DNA from: Nannochloropsis oceanica
Lineage: Eukaryota > Sar > Eustigmatophyceae > Eustigmatales > Monodopsidaceae
Assembly (NCBI GenBank): GCA_004519485.1
Contig: CP038130.1
Span: 372,001 to 436,000, forward strand
Length of the DNA: 64,000 bases
Direction of reading: 5' to 3'
Notes under the pieces: generated by a model
Told to the model about the DNA's origin: nothing
Database searches by the model: none
Seen by the model: the letters and a program-made list of their open reading frames with translations, nothing else
Position numbers and translations under genes: made by a program
In this document: in pieces, positions 42,645-52,719 of the stretch
Layout: each line of letters starts with the position of its first letter
Numbering within the stretch: position 1 is the first letter of the stretch

Positions 42645-44447
42645 ATGGCCGCTGTTGTGCACCCTGCTGCTGACCACCCCACGGGTCCTCCGGCCCCCCT
42701 CTCCTCCACCTCCTCCTCCCCGTCTTCACCTCCCACCAGTAACGAGACCAAGGCCACCTCCTCACCACCCGAATGCGGCTTGCCCAGTCCCCCGTCCGCC
42801 TGTGCGATCCCACCTGTGGCCGTTCCCCCCTCTGGCTTGCTCGCAGAGATGAGCTCGCACCCGCCCCCCCAAGTAGAGCCCTTGACCGACCTGCCTCATC
42901 CTCCTCCTCCTTCGGGCCTCGGCCCTCACTCCTACGAAGGCGGCCCCCCTCCTCACTCCTATGCACATCACCATCTACCCCCGCCTCCTCCACACTTCCA
43001 CCCCATGGGCCAGCCGGTTGACCCAAACGCTTTCCAGCATCATCCCCACCCATACTTCGACGTCAATGCGCACCATCACGGGCAGCACGGTGGCTTCCCA
43101 CCTCCTCCTCACCACCATCCTTTCTCTCCAAAGTACCTCGGCCCTCCTCCTCCTGGTGGACTCCCCCCCCCTCCTCCCGGCTTGCCCCTCGGAGTTCCTT
43201 CCCTCCATCATCACTACCAGCAGCACCACCAGCAGCAGCACCAGCATCAGTACAACATGGCAGCGCACCACCAGCAGCTTCCGGGGGCATCCTTGCTCAT
43301 CGGTGGGGGAGGAGGCGCTGGAGGAGGCGCTGGAGGGGGGGCGCTGCAAGCGCAGCTGTTGGCGAAGAAAAGTAAAAAGCCCGAGTTTCTGGTGAAGCTT
43401 TACCGGATGTTGCAATACGAGGACCCCACGGTGATCTGTTGGGACTCGGGCAGGATCCACGTGCACGACCCCAAGGCGTTGGGGAATGAGGTCTTGCACA
43501 AATACTTCCGGCATTCCAAGTACAGCTCGTTTCAGCGGCAGTTGAATTACTTCGGGTTTCGGAAAACGCAGGGGAAGGGGAAGATGAGTGCATGCACCTA
43601 CACGAATTTTGACCTGTCCAACTCGAGCTTGAAAAGCTTGTTGAAGATCAAGCGGAAGACGAACACGAGCTCCAGGCATGGAGGGGGTGGAATGGAGGAT
43701 TACTACGACGGGGAGGAGGACGAGGAGGAGGAGGGTGAGGGGGGAGGCAATGACCATGAGCACCAGCAGATGAGGCAAGTGCTGGGGAAAGGGGGGGATA
43801 CAAGGTTCCATCCGATGATGGGCTTGGCGTCGGGTGGGATGGCGCCTCCCTCGTTGCCTCCCCTGGATATGCTGCGGGCGCAGCCGATGGGAGGAGCAGG
43901 GGGAGGGGCGGGGGGGGGGAAGGATGACAGGCTGTTGTTTTTGTATCAGCTGGCGGCAGCGGAGGGGAAGGGGAAAGGGGGAGGGAAGAAGGGTGGAAAG
44001 AAGGCGGACGATGATGAGGAGGAGGATGACGAAGATCCAGAGGTGGAGGACGAAGAGGCGGATGAAGAGGAGGGGGAGCGAGGGGGAGAGGGGGAGGAAG
44101 ATCGGACTAGTAGCAGTGTGGGAATGGAGTCGGGGGACGAGGAGACAGAGCAGAGGAGGAGAATCAGGATGGGGAGGAAGGCGGAAGCGAAAAAGGGAGG
44201 GGCGAAGGAGGAGATGAAGTTTCAAGGGAAGAAGAAGGAGGAGGAGGAGGAGGAGGAGGAGGAGGTGGAGCGGGGGGAGGAGGGGGGAATTAAGAGGAAG
44301 TTTGAAGGAGAAGCGGGAGAGGTCGTAACTAAGGTGAAAAAGCACGAGGCTGATGAGACAGAGGGGGAGGCAGAGGAGGAGGAGGAGGATGAGAAGCCCA
44401 ATCAGCGACAGCAGCAGCCTCAGTTGCCCCCCGCAGTGACGGCTTAG
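42645..44447 (+). CDS. Heat-shock transcription factor (HSF-type DNA-binding domain)
   Basis: A single exon of 600 residues from ATG 42645. Residues 1-235 are Pro/His/Gln-rich low complexity. The winged-helix HSF domain spans about 243-340: KPEFLVKLYRMLQYED, VICWDSGRIHVHD, VLHKYFRHSKYSSFQRQLNYFGFRK (recognition helix), ending TNFDLSNSSLKSLLKIKRKT. The following 260 residues are Glu/Lys/Gly-rich with stretches such as EEEEEEEEEVERGEEGG. I do not see a clear HR-A/B leucine-zipper trimerisation region directly after the DNA-binding domain, which many stramenopile HSF-like proteins also lack. Nuclear; it probably binds GAA/TTC repeats. The target programme cannot be read from the sequence: expanded algal HSF families are not all heat-related. 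A later Met (residue 69) is an alternative start. Confidence 0.94.
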   Translation: MAAVVHPAADHPTGPPAPLSSTSSSPSSPPTSNETKATSSPPECGLPSPPSACAIPPVAVPPSGLLAEMSSHPPPQVEPLTDLPHPPPPSGLGPHSYEGGPPPHSYAHHHLPPPPPHFHPMGQPVDPNAFQHHPHPYFDVNAHHHGQHGGFPPPPHHHPFSPKYLGPPPPGGLPPPPPGLPLGVPSLHHHYQQHHQQQHQHQYNMAAHHQQLPGASLLIGGGGGAGGGAGGGALQAQLLAKKSKKPEFLVKLYRMLQYEDPTVICWDSGRIHVHDPKALGNEVLHKYFRHSKYSSFQRQLNYFGFRKTQGKGKMSACTYTNFDLSNSSLKSLLKIKRKTNTSSRHGGGGMEDYYDGEEDEEEEGEGGGNDHEHQQMRQVLGKGGDTRFHPMMGLASGGMAPPSLPPLDMLRAQPMGGAGGGAGGGKDDRLLFLYQLAAAEGKGKGGGKKGGKKADDDEEEDDEDPEVEDEEADEEEGERGGEGEEDRTSSSVGMESGDEETEQRRRIRMGRKAEAKKGGAKEEMKFQGKKKEEEEEEEEEVERGEEGGIKRKFEGEAGEVVTKVKKHEADETEGEAEEEEEDEKPNQRQQQPQLPPAVTA

Positions 44448-44806
44448 TACACAAATCTGAAGAGAGAGATGGAACAAGAGGGAGAAGGGATAGATGAGGG
44501 GAGGCGCTTGGCGCGTCGTGGATGCCCTTTCCGTCAAGTCCTCATGCACTTGTGTTTCTCGGATATGTATCGATATTCTGGTAATACTCTACTACGATTC
44601 CATCCTCTGGTATTGATTGATAAATTTATGGGGTTCTGGGCATTTTGACTGTGGGAGGGAGGGGGTGCTTGAGGGAGGGAGGGGGAGGTTTCTTCGCATC
44701 TGTTGATGATGTCAGTTGTGTTGGTGTCAACACTGCCATGTGATTAAGAGTTCCCCGAGATAGAAAGTAAGCAGGCGAGAGCGATGGATGCGAGAGGTTA
44801 AAGAGG

Positions 44807-44843
44807 TATATGCATATATATATATATATATATGTGATATATA
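44807..44843. repeat. AT dinucleotide tract
   Basis: TATATGC followed by about ten TA units and TGTGATATATAC, located about 360 bases after the HSF stop codon. Confidence 0.9.
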
Positions 44844-46088
44844 CGTGTGTGAGTGAGAGTGAAGGTGAGATTGAGTGTGCGATGACAGAGGAAGAAGGAG
44901 AAGAGGAAGGGGAGGGGTAGGGAGTCAGAGAGCAAGAAATGTCCGCGTGTGTTTCTTGGTCGGTCTCCGGCACGCGCCCCCCTCTATGATCTTGCAAGGA
45001 TAGCGGAGGTGAGGGAGGGAGGAATGAGAGGGAGGGAGGAAAGAAGTGGGAGCTAAAAGGGTGGTTGGAAATAATGAAATCTTTCAACGAAGAGAAATAT
45101 TTGAGCAGAAGATAAAGGAGAAGATCAAGAATTTAAAGACATCACGAATAACAAAAAAGAATCCAAGGCAAGGAGGATGAATCACGACCAAATCCATGTG
45201 AGAAAAGAGGGGAGTTTCAGAGGGAAAAAGAGAAAGAGGAGGAGACATAGGACGAGAAAGACCGAGTCAGGGAGAGAAAGACAGGCCGGAGGAAAGCGAT
45301 TCAAACAAGATTTAAGTGAAAATCGACTGCTTTGCAAGAAGGGTAAAACCATCTGGCAGAAGGAAGGAAGCGAGAGACAAGACACGAAGGTGGAATAGTA
45401 CGCGTAGGTCCCCTTGTCAGCCAAGGGGTGACAACGAGGACTGACGCCACTAGGATGACGCCACGACAGGAAAGAAAGAGGAAGAACGCCAGTTCCCGGG
45501 ACAGAGAAGGAGAAAGAGAGTGAGTTAAAATGATCCATGGGAAGGAGATCAAGACGCACAGAAAAGAGGAAAATGTGATGCACGCGAAAAAGATGAACTA
45601 GATGATGAGGAGATGAATAAGAAGAAGACGACGACGACGATGAATAAAGAAAAAATATACGACTCTTAAACAGGAGGAGGACATTCAATTTGAACAAACC
45701 ACTCCCGTCCGTTCGCGCGCCTTTTCCTTTTGTTTTGTGCCCGTTGATGACTGAGGAAAGACAGTGACAAGCAGCATGTACTGCGAAATGAGAGGGAGGG
45801 AGGAGGGGTGGGTGAATTTACGTAAGTGGGCCCAACTTCCACTTTCTCGTGTAACGCCGTGAGGATTAGATGGGAAAACAAAAGGAAGGACACAAATTAA
45901 GAGACAGAAGAAAGGGAGGGTGGAAGGGAGGGCAAGAGGGATCAAAACATTACGATCAAATTTCCTCCCACTTTGGACGCGTGTTTTGCGTCTGCATTTC
46001 TCCTGCTTTCTTTTTTTATATAATCCTAACCCTTACCCTGTTGCTTTGTCTTGTGTGAGCGGGGCGGGGCACCAGCATATCTCTTGTT

Positions 46089-46157
46089 CTCCTCCTCCTC
46101 CTCCTCCTCCTCCTCCTCCTCCTCTGCCCCCCTCCTCCTCCTCCTCCTCCTCCTCCT
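46089..46157. repeat. CTC (GAG) trinucleotide tract
   Basis: About 20 CTC units with one short interruption (TGCCCCC), located about 120-190 bases beyond the stop of the minus-strand RAB5IF-like gene. It reads as a poly-Ser/Leu or poly-Glu/Arg frame depending on strand, but no gene is supported. Confidence 0.9.
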
Positions 46158-46276
46158 TCCCCTTCCTTCTTTTCCTCAGCCTCTTGTTCCCTCTCCTCCT
46201 CTTTTCTCCCAAATCCACCGTCCATCTACTTCCCCCTAAGAAAGCATTATCATCTAATCCTCGTCCCTCTCACTCC

Positions 46277-47091
46277 TCAAGGCCCTGCGCCACCTGCAGC
46301 TGCTGCATCTGCGGCCGCTGCCGCCGCCTTCTCAAAACTCGCATTATGACAGATTGTGTAGGTCAGCACCCACGTTGCAAAAAACACACCGGCTGCTGAT
46401 TGTAAACCTTCCTTCAGGAGCGCCACGGCATCAAAATCATCCTCATCCACACTCGCCCATTTTTGGTAGTACATTCGAGGAAGCATAAGTTCCTGAGGGG
46501 GAACGGAGGGAAGGAGAAAGAGAAGGAGGAATAAAGTAAGTGCGACACTCCCTTTGGTAGAGTTACGGCGTTAGAATTAGCCTCATTCGGTCAATCCGAG
46601 GAAGCACAAGATAATGCGCAAGCGAGAAACGGGCTGACATGCCCTCAACCTTCCCTCCCTTCATCCCTCCCTCCCCTCATTTCTTCAACTTTTACCAAAC
46701 CAACAAATGACATGATCGCAGGCCCTCCCAGTGACGGAGCTCGACCCCATACGAGTCCAATGATTAACGCCAGCATCTGTCGGAGCCAGTAGATGACGTC
46801 CAAGAACTCGGGAAAGGTCTCCTGTGTGCCCAGGAATAAGTAGGGATATGTGAATCCTGAGTGACTGAGGGCACGCCACCATTGACTCAATTCTACCGTG
46901 CACACACCCAGACATACCTTATTCCAATTGCCTCGATAAATTAGGGCCTTTTGGAATATTGCCATCGCTCCCAAGTCGTCTGAAGGTTGCTGCTGCTGCT
47001 GCTGCTTCTTGGTGGAGGCGTCGAGAGTGGCTTGCTGCTGCGAAGTGATGGCGCCGCTTTGCGGCATCTTTCTTCTGGCAACTCCTGACAT
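46277..47091 (-). CDS. RAB5IF (C20orf24/OPTI)-like small membrane protein
   Basis: Exons 47091-46918, 46821-46696 and 46492-46277, all joined in phase 0, give 171 residues. The N-terminal part has a Gln tract (residues 30-35). The conserved core is ETFPEFLDVIYWLRQMLALIIGLVWG, then GGPAIMSFVGL and, after the second junction, YYQKWASVDEDDFDAVALLKEG and a final membrane span GVFFATWVLTYTICH. This matches the human RAB5IF/C20orf24 layout (EFLDVIYWFRQ, WG, two to three spans, DEEEYGGTWELTKEG) in the EMC6/RAB5IF superfamily. The human protein is the partner of TMCO1 in the ER multipass translocon (GEL complex) and has also been linked to respirasome assembly. An ER membrane location is likely. The C-terminus ends in an Ala-rich tail. 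Divergent from the photolyase gene. Confidence 0.9.
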
Positions 47092-47442
47092 GGTGTTTTC
47101 CCTATGTGATGGCGTGATAGTGGGTTGTGAGCGAATGCATGATGAACGACTCAGAGAAAGCGCGCTTATCATCGAGCCGCAGCAAAGAGAAGGCCTGGCC
47201 TGCCAGGCAAAAGCGACTCGGATGATCACAAGTATCGCTGAGTCTGTGCGGCGATTGCAACGTTTTGGGACTCAAACATTCATATTACATACACCACTCT
47301 CTCTCACTCAGTCAGGAGACGACGTCAAGGCATTTCGCTGCATGGCCCTGGTGCCCTAGGCCAGCATTGCTGTGGATGCGAAGACTGGTGGTATAGCTCG
47401 AGCACACGTCATTCTCGACCTCCTGCCCTTCCTCTGCCTCCC
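47092..47442. promoter_or_regulatory. Divergent promoter region, RAB5IF-like / photolyase
   Basis: The 351 bases between opposite start codons must contain both 5' flanks. No specific element is recognised. Confidence 0.5.
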
Positions 47443-49748
47443 ATGTCTGTCACAACTGCTACCAGCACCAGCACGCTGCCCTTACCGCCAGGCGTGCATC
47501 GAAATCGTCTGAAGTGGCTCAAGGGAGGTGACTCACACGCATTAATTGTACCTCCCAACCGGGCCGCTTTGTCATCAGCGCCCTCCCCGTCTTCCTACTC
47601 TCCCTCCGCCGCACCGCAATGCGTTGTCTACTGGATGCAACGCAGCGTCCGTTCCACCCTTAATCATGCATTGGAAATGTCAATTCATCACGCTAACAAC
47701 CTAGGCCTCCCCCTTATTGTCGTTTTTGCAATCGTCACCTCCTACCCAGGGGCAAACGAGCGAGGCTTTGCCTTCCTTTTTGAAGGGCTAAGTGAAGTGC
47801 AGTCCCTGTTGGCCAAACGTGGAATTCGGATGGTGGTTCGTGAAGCTAAACCTAAGGGTAGTGGTGATGGCGCAGGAGCAGCAGCAGTACCAGCAGCGGC
47901 AGCAGCTTCAACAGCTGTACCAGACGTCGTCCTTGACACGTGCCGTCGCCTCAATGCCCCCCTCCTAATAATGGATCGGGCGTATGAACGCCTTTTAAGG
48001 ACATGGCGTGATATCGTATGTACTTGCATCAATTGTCCTGTGTTATTGGTCGAAAGCGACGTAGTCGTCCCTGTCGAAGCCGCCTCCCCTCGTCCCCTGG
48101 CATCAGCAGCAGCTTTGCGACGTGCCCACGCCCCCTTGCTCGCGCAATATTTGCAGCCATTGCCGGAGTTAGTCCTGACGCACCCTTCAGTGGATTTACC
48201 CTGCTTCGCTCCTTCTATTCACCCTAATTCTTCCGCCTCCTTGAGCATGAAAGCCACTCCTAACCCTTCCTCCCTCCCCCCCCCCGACCTCTCTTCCCCC
48301 CCATCCCCAAGCACCACCACCTTCGCTTTCGACGAGCTTGATCTTTCAGACCCTCACGCTCTCCTTTCTTCCCTCTCCGGGATCGATCGCTCTGTCCCCC
48401 GTATCACCTTCAAACGTGGTGGCCCTACTCAAGCCAAGCTTCACCTCGCTCGTTTTCTTCGTGACCGTCTTGAGGGATACCAGAACAAGAGGAAAGAGGC
48501 GGGAGAACGACACCAGAGTTTCTTAAGTCCCTATCTACATTTCGGACATATTTCCCCTCTGTATGTGGTGGAAAAGGTGAAGAAACATACGCGGAGTAGT
48601 GCGGAGGATAGAAGGCGGTTTGTCGATGAATTGGTTACATGGAGAGAGATGGCTTGTCACTTCGTGTGGTGGAACAGGGAGGGTTATGATAGGTGGGAGG
48701 GGGCCGTGCCGAGGTGGGCAAGGGAGACCTTGCTAGAGGGATGGAGGCAAGCAGGGGGAGGAAGAGAGGAGGAGGGAGAAGGAGCTGGAGGGGCGTCTGG
48801 TAGGAGTGGGGCGAGCGTTCTGGCGAGGGATGGAGGTGGAGGAGGTGGGGGAGGAGGAAGAGGAGCTGGAGGAGGAGGAGGCCGCACTCATGCATATAGC
48901 TTGGAGGAGTTGGAGGAGGGACGGACGCATGACGTGCTTTGGAATGCGGCACAGATGGAGATGAGGGTGACGGGCTATATGCATAATTATCTGAGAATGT
49001 TCTGGTGAGTGTTTGTGCTTCCTCCTTCCTTCCATCCTTCCCTCCATCCTTCCCTCACTTCTTCCGATGGATAAAGTTCCTTTTGGCTGTTTTGTTGTTT
49101 GTACGACGTGCATTAATCCGAGCATCCTTCGCTTCACATCTCTCTCTACCCCTTCCTAGGTGTAAAAGCATAATTCTTTGGACTGCCGAGGGGCCGGAGG
49201 AGGCGTACCGGCGTTCTCTCTACCTCAACGATCGGTATTTTCTCGATGGACGTGACTGCAATGGCTACATGGGCGTGGGATGGTGCTTTGGCTTATACGA
49301 TAGACCCATGCCGGGTCGGAGCCCCGTCTTCGGAAAGGTAAGGCGAATGACGACGAGTGGCGTGCGGTCAAAAATGGATGTGGGAAAATATGTAGAGCAA
49401 GTGAGGCATCTGGCAAGGAAGGTGAGAGAGGAAGGGAGGGAGGGTAGTGAGGGACTGAAGGTGGAAGACGCTATCTATGCGACCCCAATGAAGAGGAGCA
49501 TAGAGGCCTTTATTTCGTGGGATAGTGGTGAAGAAAGAGGAAGAGGAGGAAGAGGAAGAGGAGGAGGAGGAGGAGGAGGAGGAGGCGGAGGCGGGGCAAC
49601 ACCGGCACCAGGGACGGAATATAGCGTAAGTGGTGGTCGCCTGCCGCTGCTGCCGCCGAAAGGAGCAACAGATACCAAAAAGCAGAAAATTACCGACTTT
49701 TTCTTTGGTGGAAGCGGCGGACGCGGAGGGAAGAAGGAAGGAAAATAA
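47443..49748 (+). CDS. Class II CPD photolyase with C-terminal PIP-box-like motif
   Basis: Exons 47443-49004 and 49160-49748 (junction in MFW|CKS) give 716 residues. It is a light-driven, FAD-dependent repair enzyme for cyclobutane pyrimidine dimers. The N-terminal alpha/beta domain begins CVVYWMQRSVRSTLNHAL (about 57-75). The FAD domain contains FLSPYLHFGHISP, ELVTWREMACHFVWWN and, across the intron, MHNYLRMFWCKSI, LYLNDRYFLDGRDCNGY and PVFGKVRRM. The LYLNDRY-LDGRDPNGY block is diagnostic for class II rather than class I photolyases or animal cryptochromes. Class II enzymes are usually 450-550 residues. The excess here is Ala/Ser/Pro inserts, a Gly/Arg-rich insert at about 436-483 within the FAD domain, and a roughly 90-residue tail. 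The tail ends in KQKITDFF (codons 49680-49703), resembling a PCNA-interacting peptide. Confidence 0.96.
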
Positions 49749-50300
49749 TGAGGAGCAGGTAGAATGTGAAGGCTTACACAGATGCGTGTTCATAAACACC
49801 GACAGCGTTAGAGACAAAGCACTGGGTCAAAAAAGCACAGACATCCCCACTAAAAACGAAGCATGCGCAAGGGGGAATAAGAAGAATACAACATACAAAA
49901 AGCCGGAATTAGCAATTAGGCAGATGAGGCAGGAGGTTGGTCGAAAAATGGGCCCAGTGTAACTAAAACGCCGCGTCGTCCCCTTTTTTGTTCTACGCTT
50001 TTGCTTGATTTCGGTGTGTTGCAAGCCCAACTCCCGGCCTGCCGATGACACATGTGTTTCCTTTTAAATTTAATCTAATTTATCCCTTATACCAGACATG
50101 ATAATGCCCTCCTTTATACCTCCACAACCACATCCTCCTGCCTTCTCTCTTTTTGGGACCATGGGCCTTGCATCTTCTCCTGCTCCAAATTTCAGTACTG
50201 CACGGCCAGGCGCATTTTTCATTCACCCAGACCAACATATATCATATAATCTAGCTCACTACCAGGACATTTTCCTGCATTTGTCGTCAACTCCCAAACT
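49749..50300. other. Intergenic between tandem genes
   Basis: Photolyase 3' flank and G-beta 5' flank. No gene or repeat is recognised. Confidence 0.5.
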
Positions 50301-51398
50301 ATGGCGGAAGTGGGCAGCAGTTTGGCCGAACGCATAGAACAAGCCAAAACGAAGGCACAGACGCTAAAAACGGAGATTGAGGAAATAAGAAAACAAAAAG
50401 ACAATGCTACCCTGCCAGGTGCTGCTAGGAGCCAGTCTTTGCCCAAATTTGAGGACAAAATGCCCAGGGTACGAAGGGTGCTCAAAGGCCATTTTGGCAA
50501 GGTCTACTCCATGCATTGGGCGCACGACGGCACACAGCTCATCTCGGCCTCGCAAGACGGCAAGCTCATCATTTGGAACGCTCACACCACAAACAAGAAT
50601 CAATCCATCTCCCTTCGCTCCTCTTGGGTCATGACCTGCTGCTTTGAACAAACGACGGGCTCTTTGGTGGCGTGCGGCGGGTTGGACAATGTTTGCTCTG
50701 TCTACCGCGTTGGCGGGCCCGGGAGCTCCGCTTCCTCCTCTGCCGCAGCACAATCGGCGGTGAGACCTGCCCATGAGCTCATGGCTCACGACGGATATCT
50801 GTCTTGCTGCCGCTTTTTGGACGAGGGAAGCTTGTTGACCTCCTCGGGGGACTCAACGTGCATTTTTTGGGATGTGGAGAAGAATGAGGCGATTACTTCT
50901 TTCGCGGACCATGGAGGGGATGTGATGAGCCTTTCGGTTTTACCCAGCGTGAGTCGACAGGTGTTCGTCTCGGGATCGTGCGATGCGACGGCTAAGGTGT
51001 GGGACATCCGGTCGGGGAAGTGTGTACAGACATTCATAGGGCATGAAAGTGACGTGAACTCGGTGCAGTTTTTCCCAGACGGGAATGCTGTCGGCACTGG
51101 ATCGGACGATTCGACATGCCGTCTGTTTGATTTGCGGTCATACGGCGAGGTGAATGTGTTTGGGAACGATAAAATTGTTTCAGGGGTCACGAGTGTGGCG
51201 TTCTCAGCCTCGGGCCGGGTGCTATTCGCCGGCCACGATGATTCGAGTTGTGTGGGTTGGGATACGATTGGGGAGGGAAAGAACGTCGCTTTTCAATTGG
51301 CAGGGCATGACAGCCGCATATCGTGCCTTGGAATGAATAGCAAGGGGGAGGCTTTGTGCACGGGCTCGTGGGATTCGTTGTTAAAGGTGTGGGCGTAG
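50301..51398 (+). CDS. Heterotrimeric G-protein beta subunit
   Basis: A single exon of 365 residues. An N-terminal coiled-coil helix (LAERIEQAKTKAQTLKTEIE) would pair with G-gamma, followed by seven WD40 blades. It starts GHFGKVYSMHWAHDGTQLIS and SQDGKLIIWN, as in the first blade of G-beta, continues through SSGDSTCIFWDVE, SGSCDATAKVWDIR and GSDDSTCRLFDLR, and closes with TGSWDSLLKVWA. Length and motifs match canonical G-beta (about 340 residues), with an insertion of about 20 Ser/Ala residues in blade 2 (about 140-155). The family couples receptors to effectors at the plasma membrane. No G-alpha or G-gamma gene is in the window. RACK1 is excluded by the N-terminal coiled coil and blade order. 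Confidence 0.97.
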   Translation: MAEVGSSLAERIEQAKTKAQTLKTEIEEIRKQKDNATLPGAARSQSLPKFEDKMPRVRRVLKGHFGKVYSMHWAHDGTQLISASQDGKLIIWNAHTTNKNQSISLRSSWVMTCCFEQTTGSLVACGGLDNVCSVYRVGGPGSSASSSAAAQSAVRPAHELMAHDGYLSCCRFLDEGSLLTSSGDSTCIFWDVEKNEAITSFADHGGDVMSLSVLPSVSRQVFVSGSCDATAKVWDIRSGKCVQTFIGHESDVNSVQFFPDGNAVGTGSDDSTCRLFDLRSYGEVNVFGNDKIVSGVTSVAFSASGRVLFAGHDDSSCVGWDTIGEGKNVAFQLAGHDSRISCLGMNSKGEALCTGSWDSLLKVWA

Positions 51399-52023
51399 TA
51401 GGAGGCAGGAAGGGAAGGGAGGGGCATGACCATATGGTGTGAGTGAATGTGTGCGTGCTCGGAAAAAATGGAAAAGGAAAAGGAAAAGAGAAGAAAGCGT
51501 GGGTATGGAGTGCACTTTGCTTGAGTGCGGCAATGTTGATCTTGTTTGCCTTGTCGTGGCTAGTCGAGTTAGCACGTCAGTTCTTTCCTTTCGATTCTTC
51601 TTCTACACACAGACGCGATTCTCTTCCTACCGCTGCTGCAGCTGCTGCTACTGCTGCTGCGGTGGCGGTAACTCTCCTTTGCTCGGATTATCAATGCGCC
51701 TGCTTCCTTGCCTCACACATATACACTCGTTTATTTCTCTGCTACCTCACCACCATTTCATTTCCTCTTCCATTCCTCGGGCCTTTTCTTCGGTTCATCT
51801 TTTTCTCCTTTTCCTGTTTTCTTTTCCTTCGCTTTTTAATTCGATATCTTCTGTTGCGCTGTTTTTTTTAAAACTTTACCTCAACCAGTCAGTCACTCTT
51901 GCGCATACACCAATTCGATAAGACACGTACGTCTCCCTCCCTCCCTTCCCTCACCCTTTATTCACCACCCAACTCTCCACCACCGTCCTGTCCAGCCCTC
52001 CCTTCACTCCCTATGTCTCCCCT
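51399..52023. other. Convergent 3' flanks, no gene seen
   Basis: Between the G-beta stop and the SPC25 stop on opposite strands. There is a short GCTGCTGCT stretch at about 51629-51660 and T/C-rich sequence after it. No coding content is supported. Confidence 0.6.
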
Positions 52024-52719
52024 TCAATTCGATCCAATCGTGACCTTAAACGCCCTTCGCATTTTTTTTACAAACGTTGCAAAATCATTCGCCTTATTAA
52101 CCTCCCCCACCAAGCCCTCTACCATCCCCACGTCCAACGCCGGCACACACTCCTCTACCCGATATTGGTCGTTCTCATCAATGTGTACCGAGAAGAAAAA
52201 TTCTCTCCCTGGGTTACTCGAGTCAAGCTGTGTAAAGATGAGCCTGAGCTTGTTATCGTCGGCCCTTTCAAAATCCAACCCAAGGTGCTTGTACATCACC
52301 ACCCCCCTGGTCAAATCATTGATATATTCCCCCTGACGCGAAGTCAAGGAACCCAGCGCTGCCCTTTTCCCCGCCAGCACCTGTCGCAGCTCTTCTTCCC
52401 TCTCGCGCGCCGTGGCCAGTTCCTGGGGTAATGCTCTTTCTTTCTCTTTCAGTGCGGCGATTTCCGCTTCTACGGCTGATAACGCTTCTTGGTCCTGTTG
52501 GGAAAGGCGTGCCCCTTCCTCCGTCTTGTTCTTGAGCTCGGCCTGCCGCGCCAGCAATGTGGCACGTTCGGCACCCATCTCTGCTAGGGCTTTTCCGTGT
52601 CGTGTCTCAAGCCCTTCGAGGTCAGCTTTGGAGCTCTCGAGCCATGTGTCCAAGCGTGCTTGAGTCTCAGTTATGTCTTGGGTGAGTGACCGAGCGAGCT
52701 GCTCGGCGGTGGCGGCCAT
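52024..52719 (-). CDS. Kinetochore protein SPC25 (NDC80 complex)
   Basis: A single exon of 231 residues from ATG 52719. The upstream part of the open frame (to 53052) has no family character. Residues 1-135 form a long heptad-rich coiled coil (LEGLETRHGKALAEMGAERATL and so on), and residues about 140-231 a small globular domain: YKHLGLDFERADDNKLRLIF, TQLDSSNPGREFFFSVHIDE, then VPALDV and FVKKMRRAF. This is the arrangement of SPC25, whose RWD-like head pairs with SPC24 and docks the NDC80 complex on the inner kinetochore. YKxLGLxFE followed by LxFxFTxLDxxNPxREFxF is the family fingerprint. Length agrees with human (224) and yeast (221). SPC24 itself would lack the PGREFFF-type strand. Confidence 0.88.
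   Translation of the reverse strand: MAATAEQLARSLTQDITETQARLDTWLESSKADLEGLETRHGKALAEMGAERATLLARQAELKNKTEEGARLSQQDQEALSAVEAEIAALKEKERALPQELATAREREEELRQVLAGKRAALGSLTSRQGEYINDLTRGVVMYKHLGLDFERADDNKLRLIFTQLDSSNPGREFFFSVHIDENDQYRVEECVPALDVGMVEGLVGEVNKANDFATFVKKMRRAFKVTIGSN

Larger units (their letters stand above)
44448..46276. other. 1.8-kb convergent gap without a supported gene
   Basis: Between the 3' ends of the HSF gene and the RAB5IF-like gene. It is strongly purine-rich on the plus strand from about 44640 to 45640 (A/G with little C/T), so the minus strand gives long Ser/Leu/Phe-rich frames (for example 45697-45182) that I regard as artefacts. It also holds an AT tract and a CTC tract, listed separately. 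Confidence 0.5.

Noticed and set aside
42975-44549. 524-codon minus-strand frame opposite the HSF gene
   Set aside because: Its Leu/Pro/His-rich content is the mirror of the HSF coding sequence. The plus strand has an unmistakable HSF domain, and the minus frame has none.
45182-45697. 171-codon minus-strand frame between HSF and RAB5IF-like genes
   Set aside because: Ser/Leu/Phe composition follows from the purine-rich plus strand; no domain, leader or splice partner.
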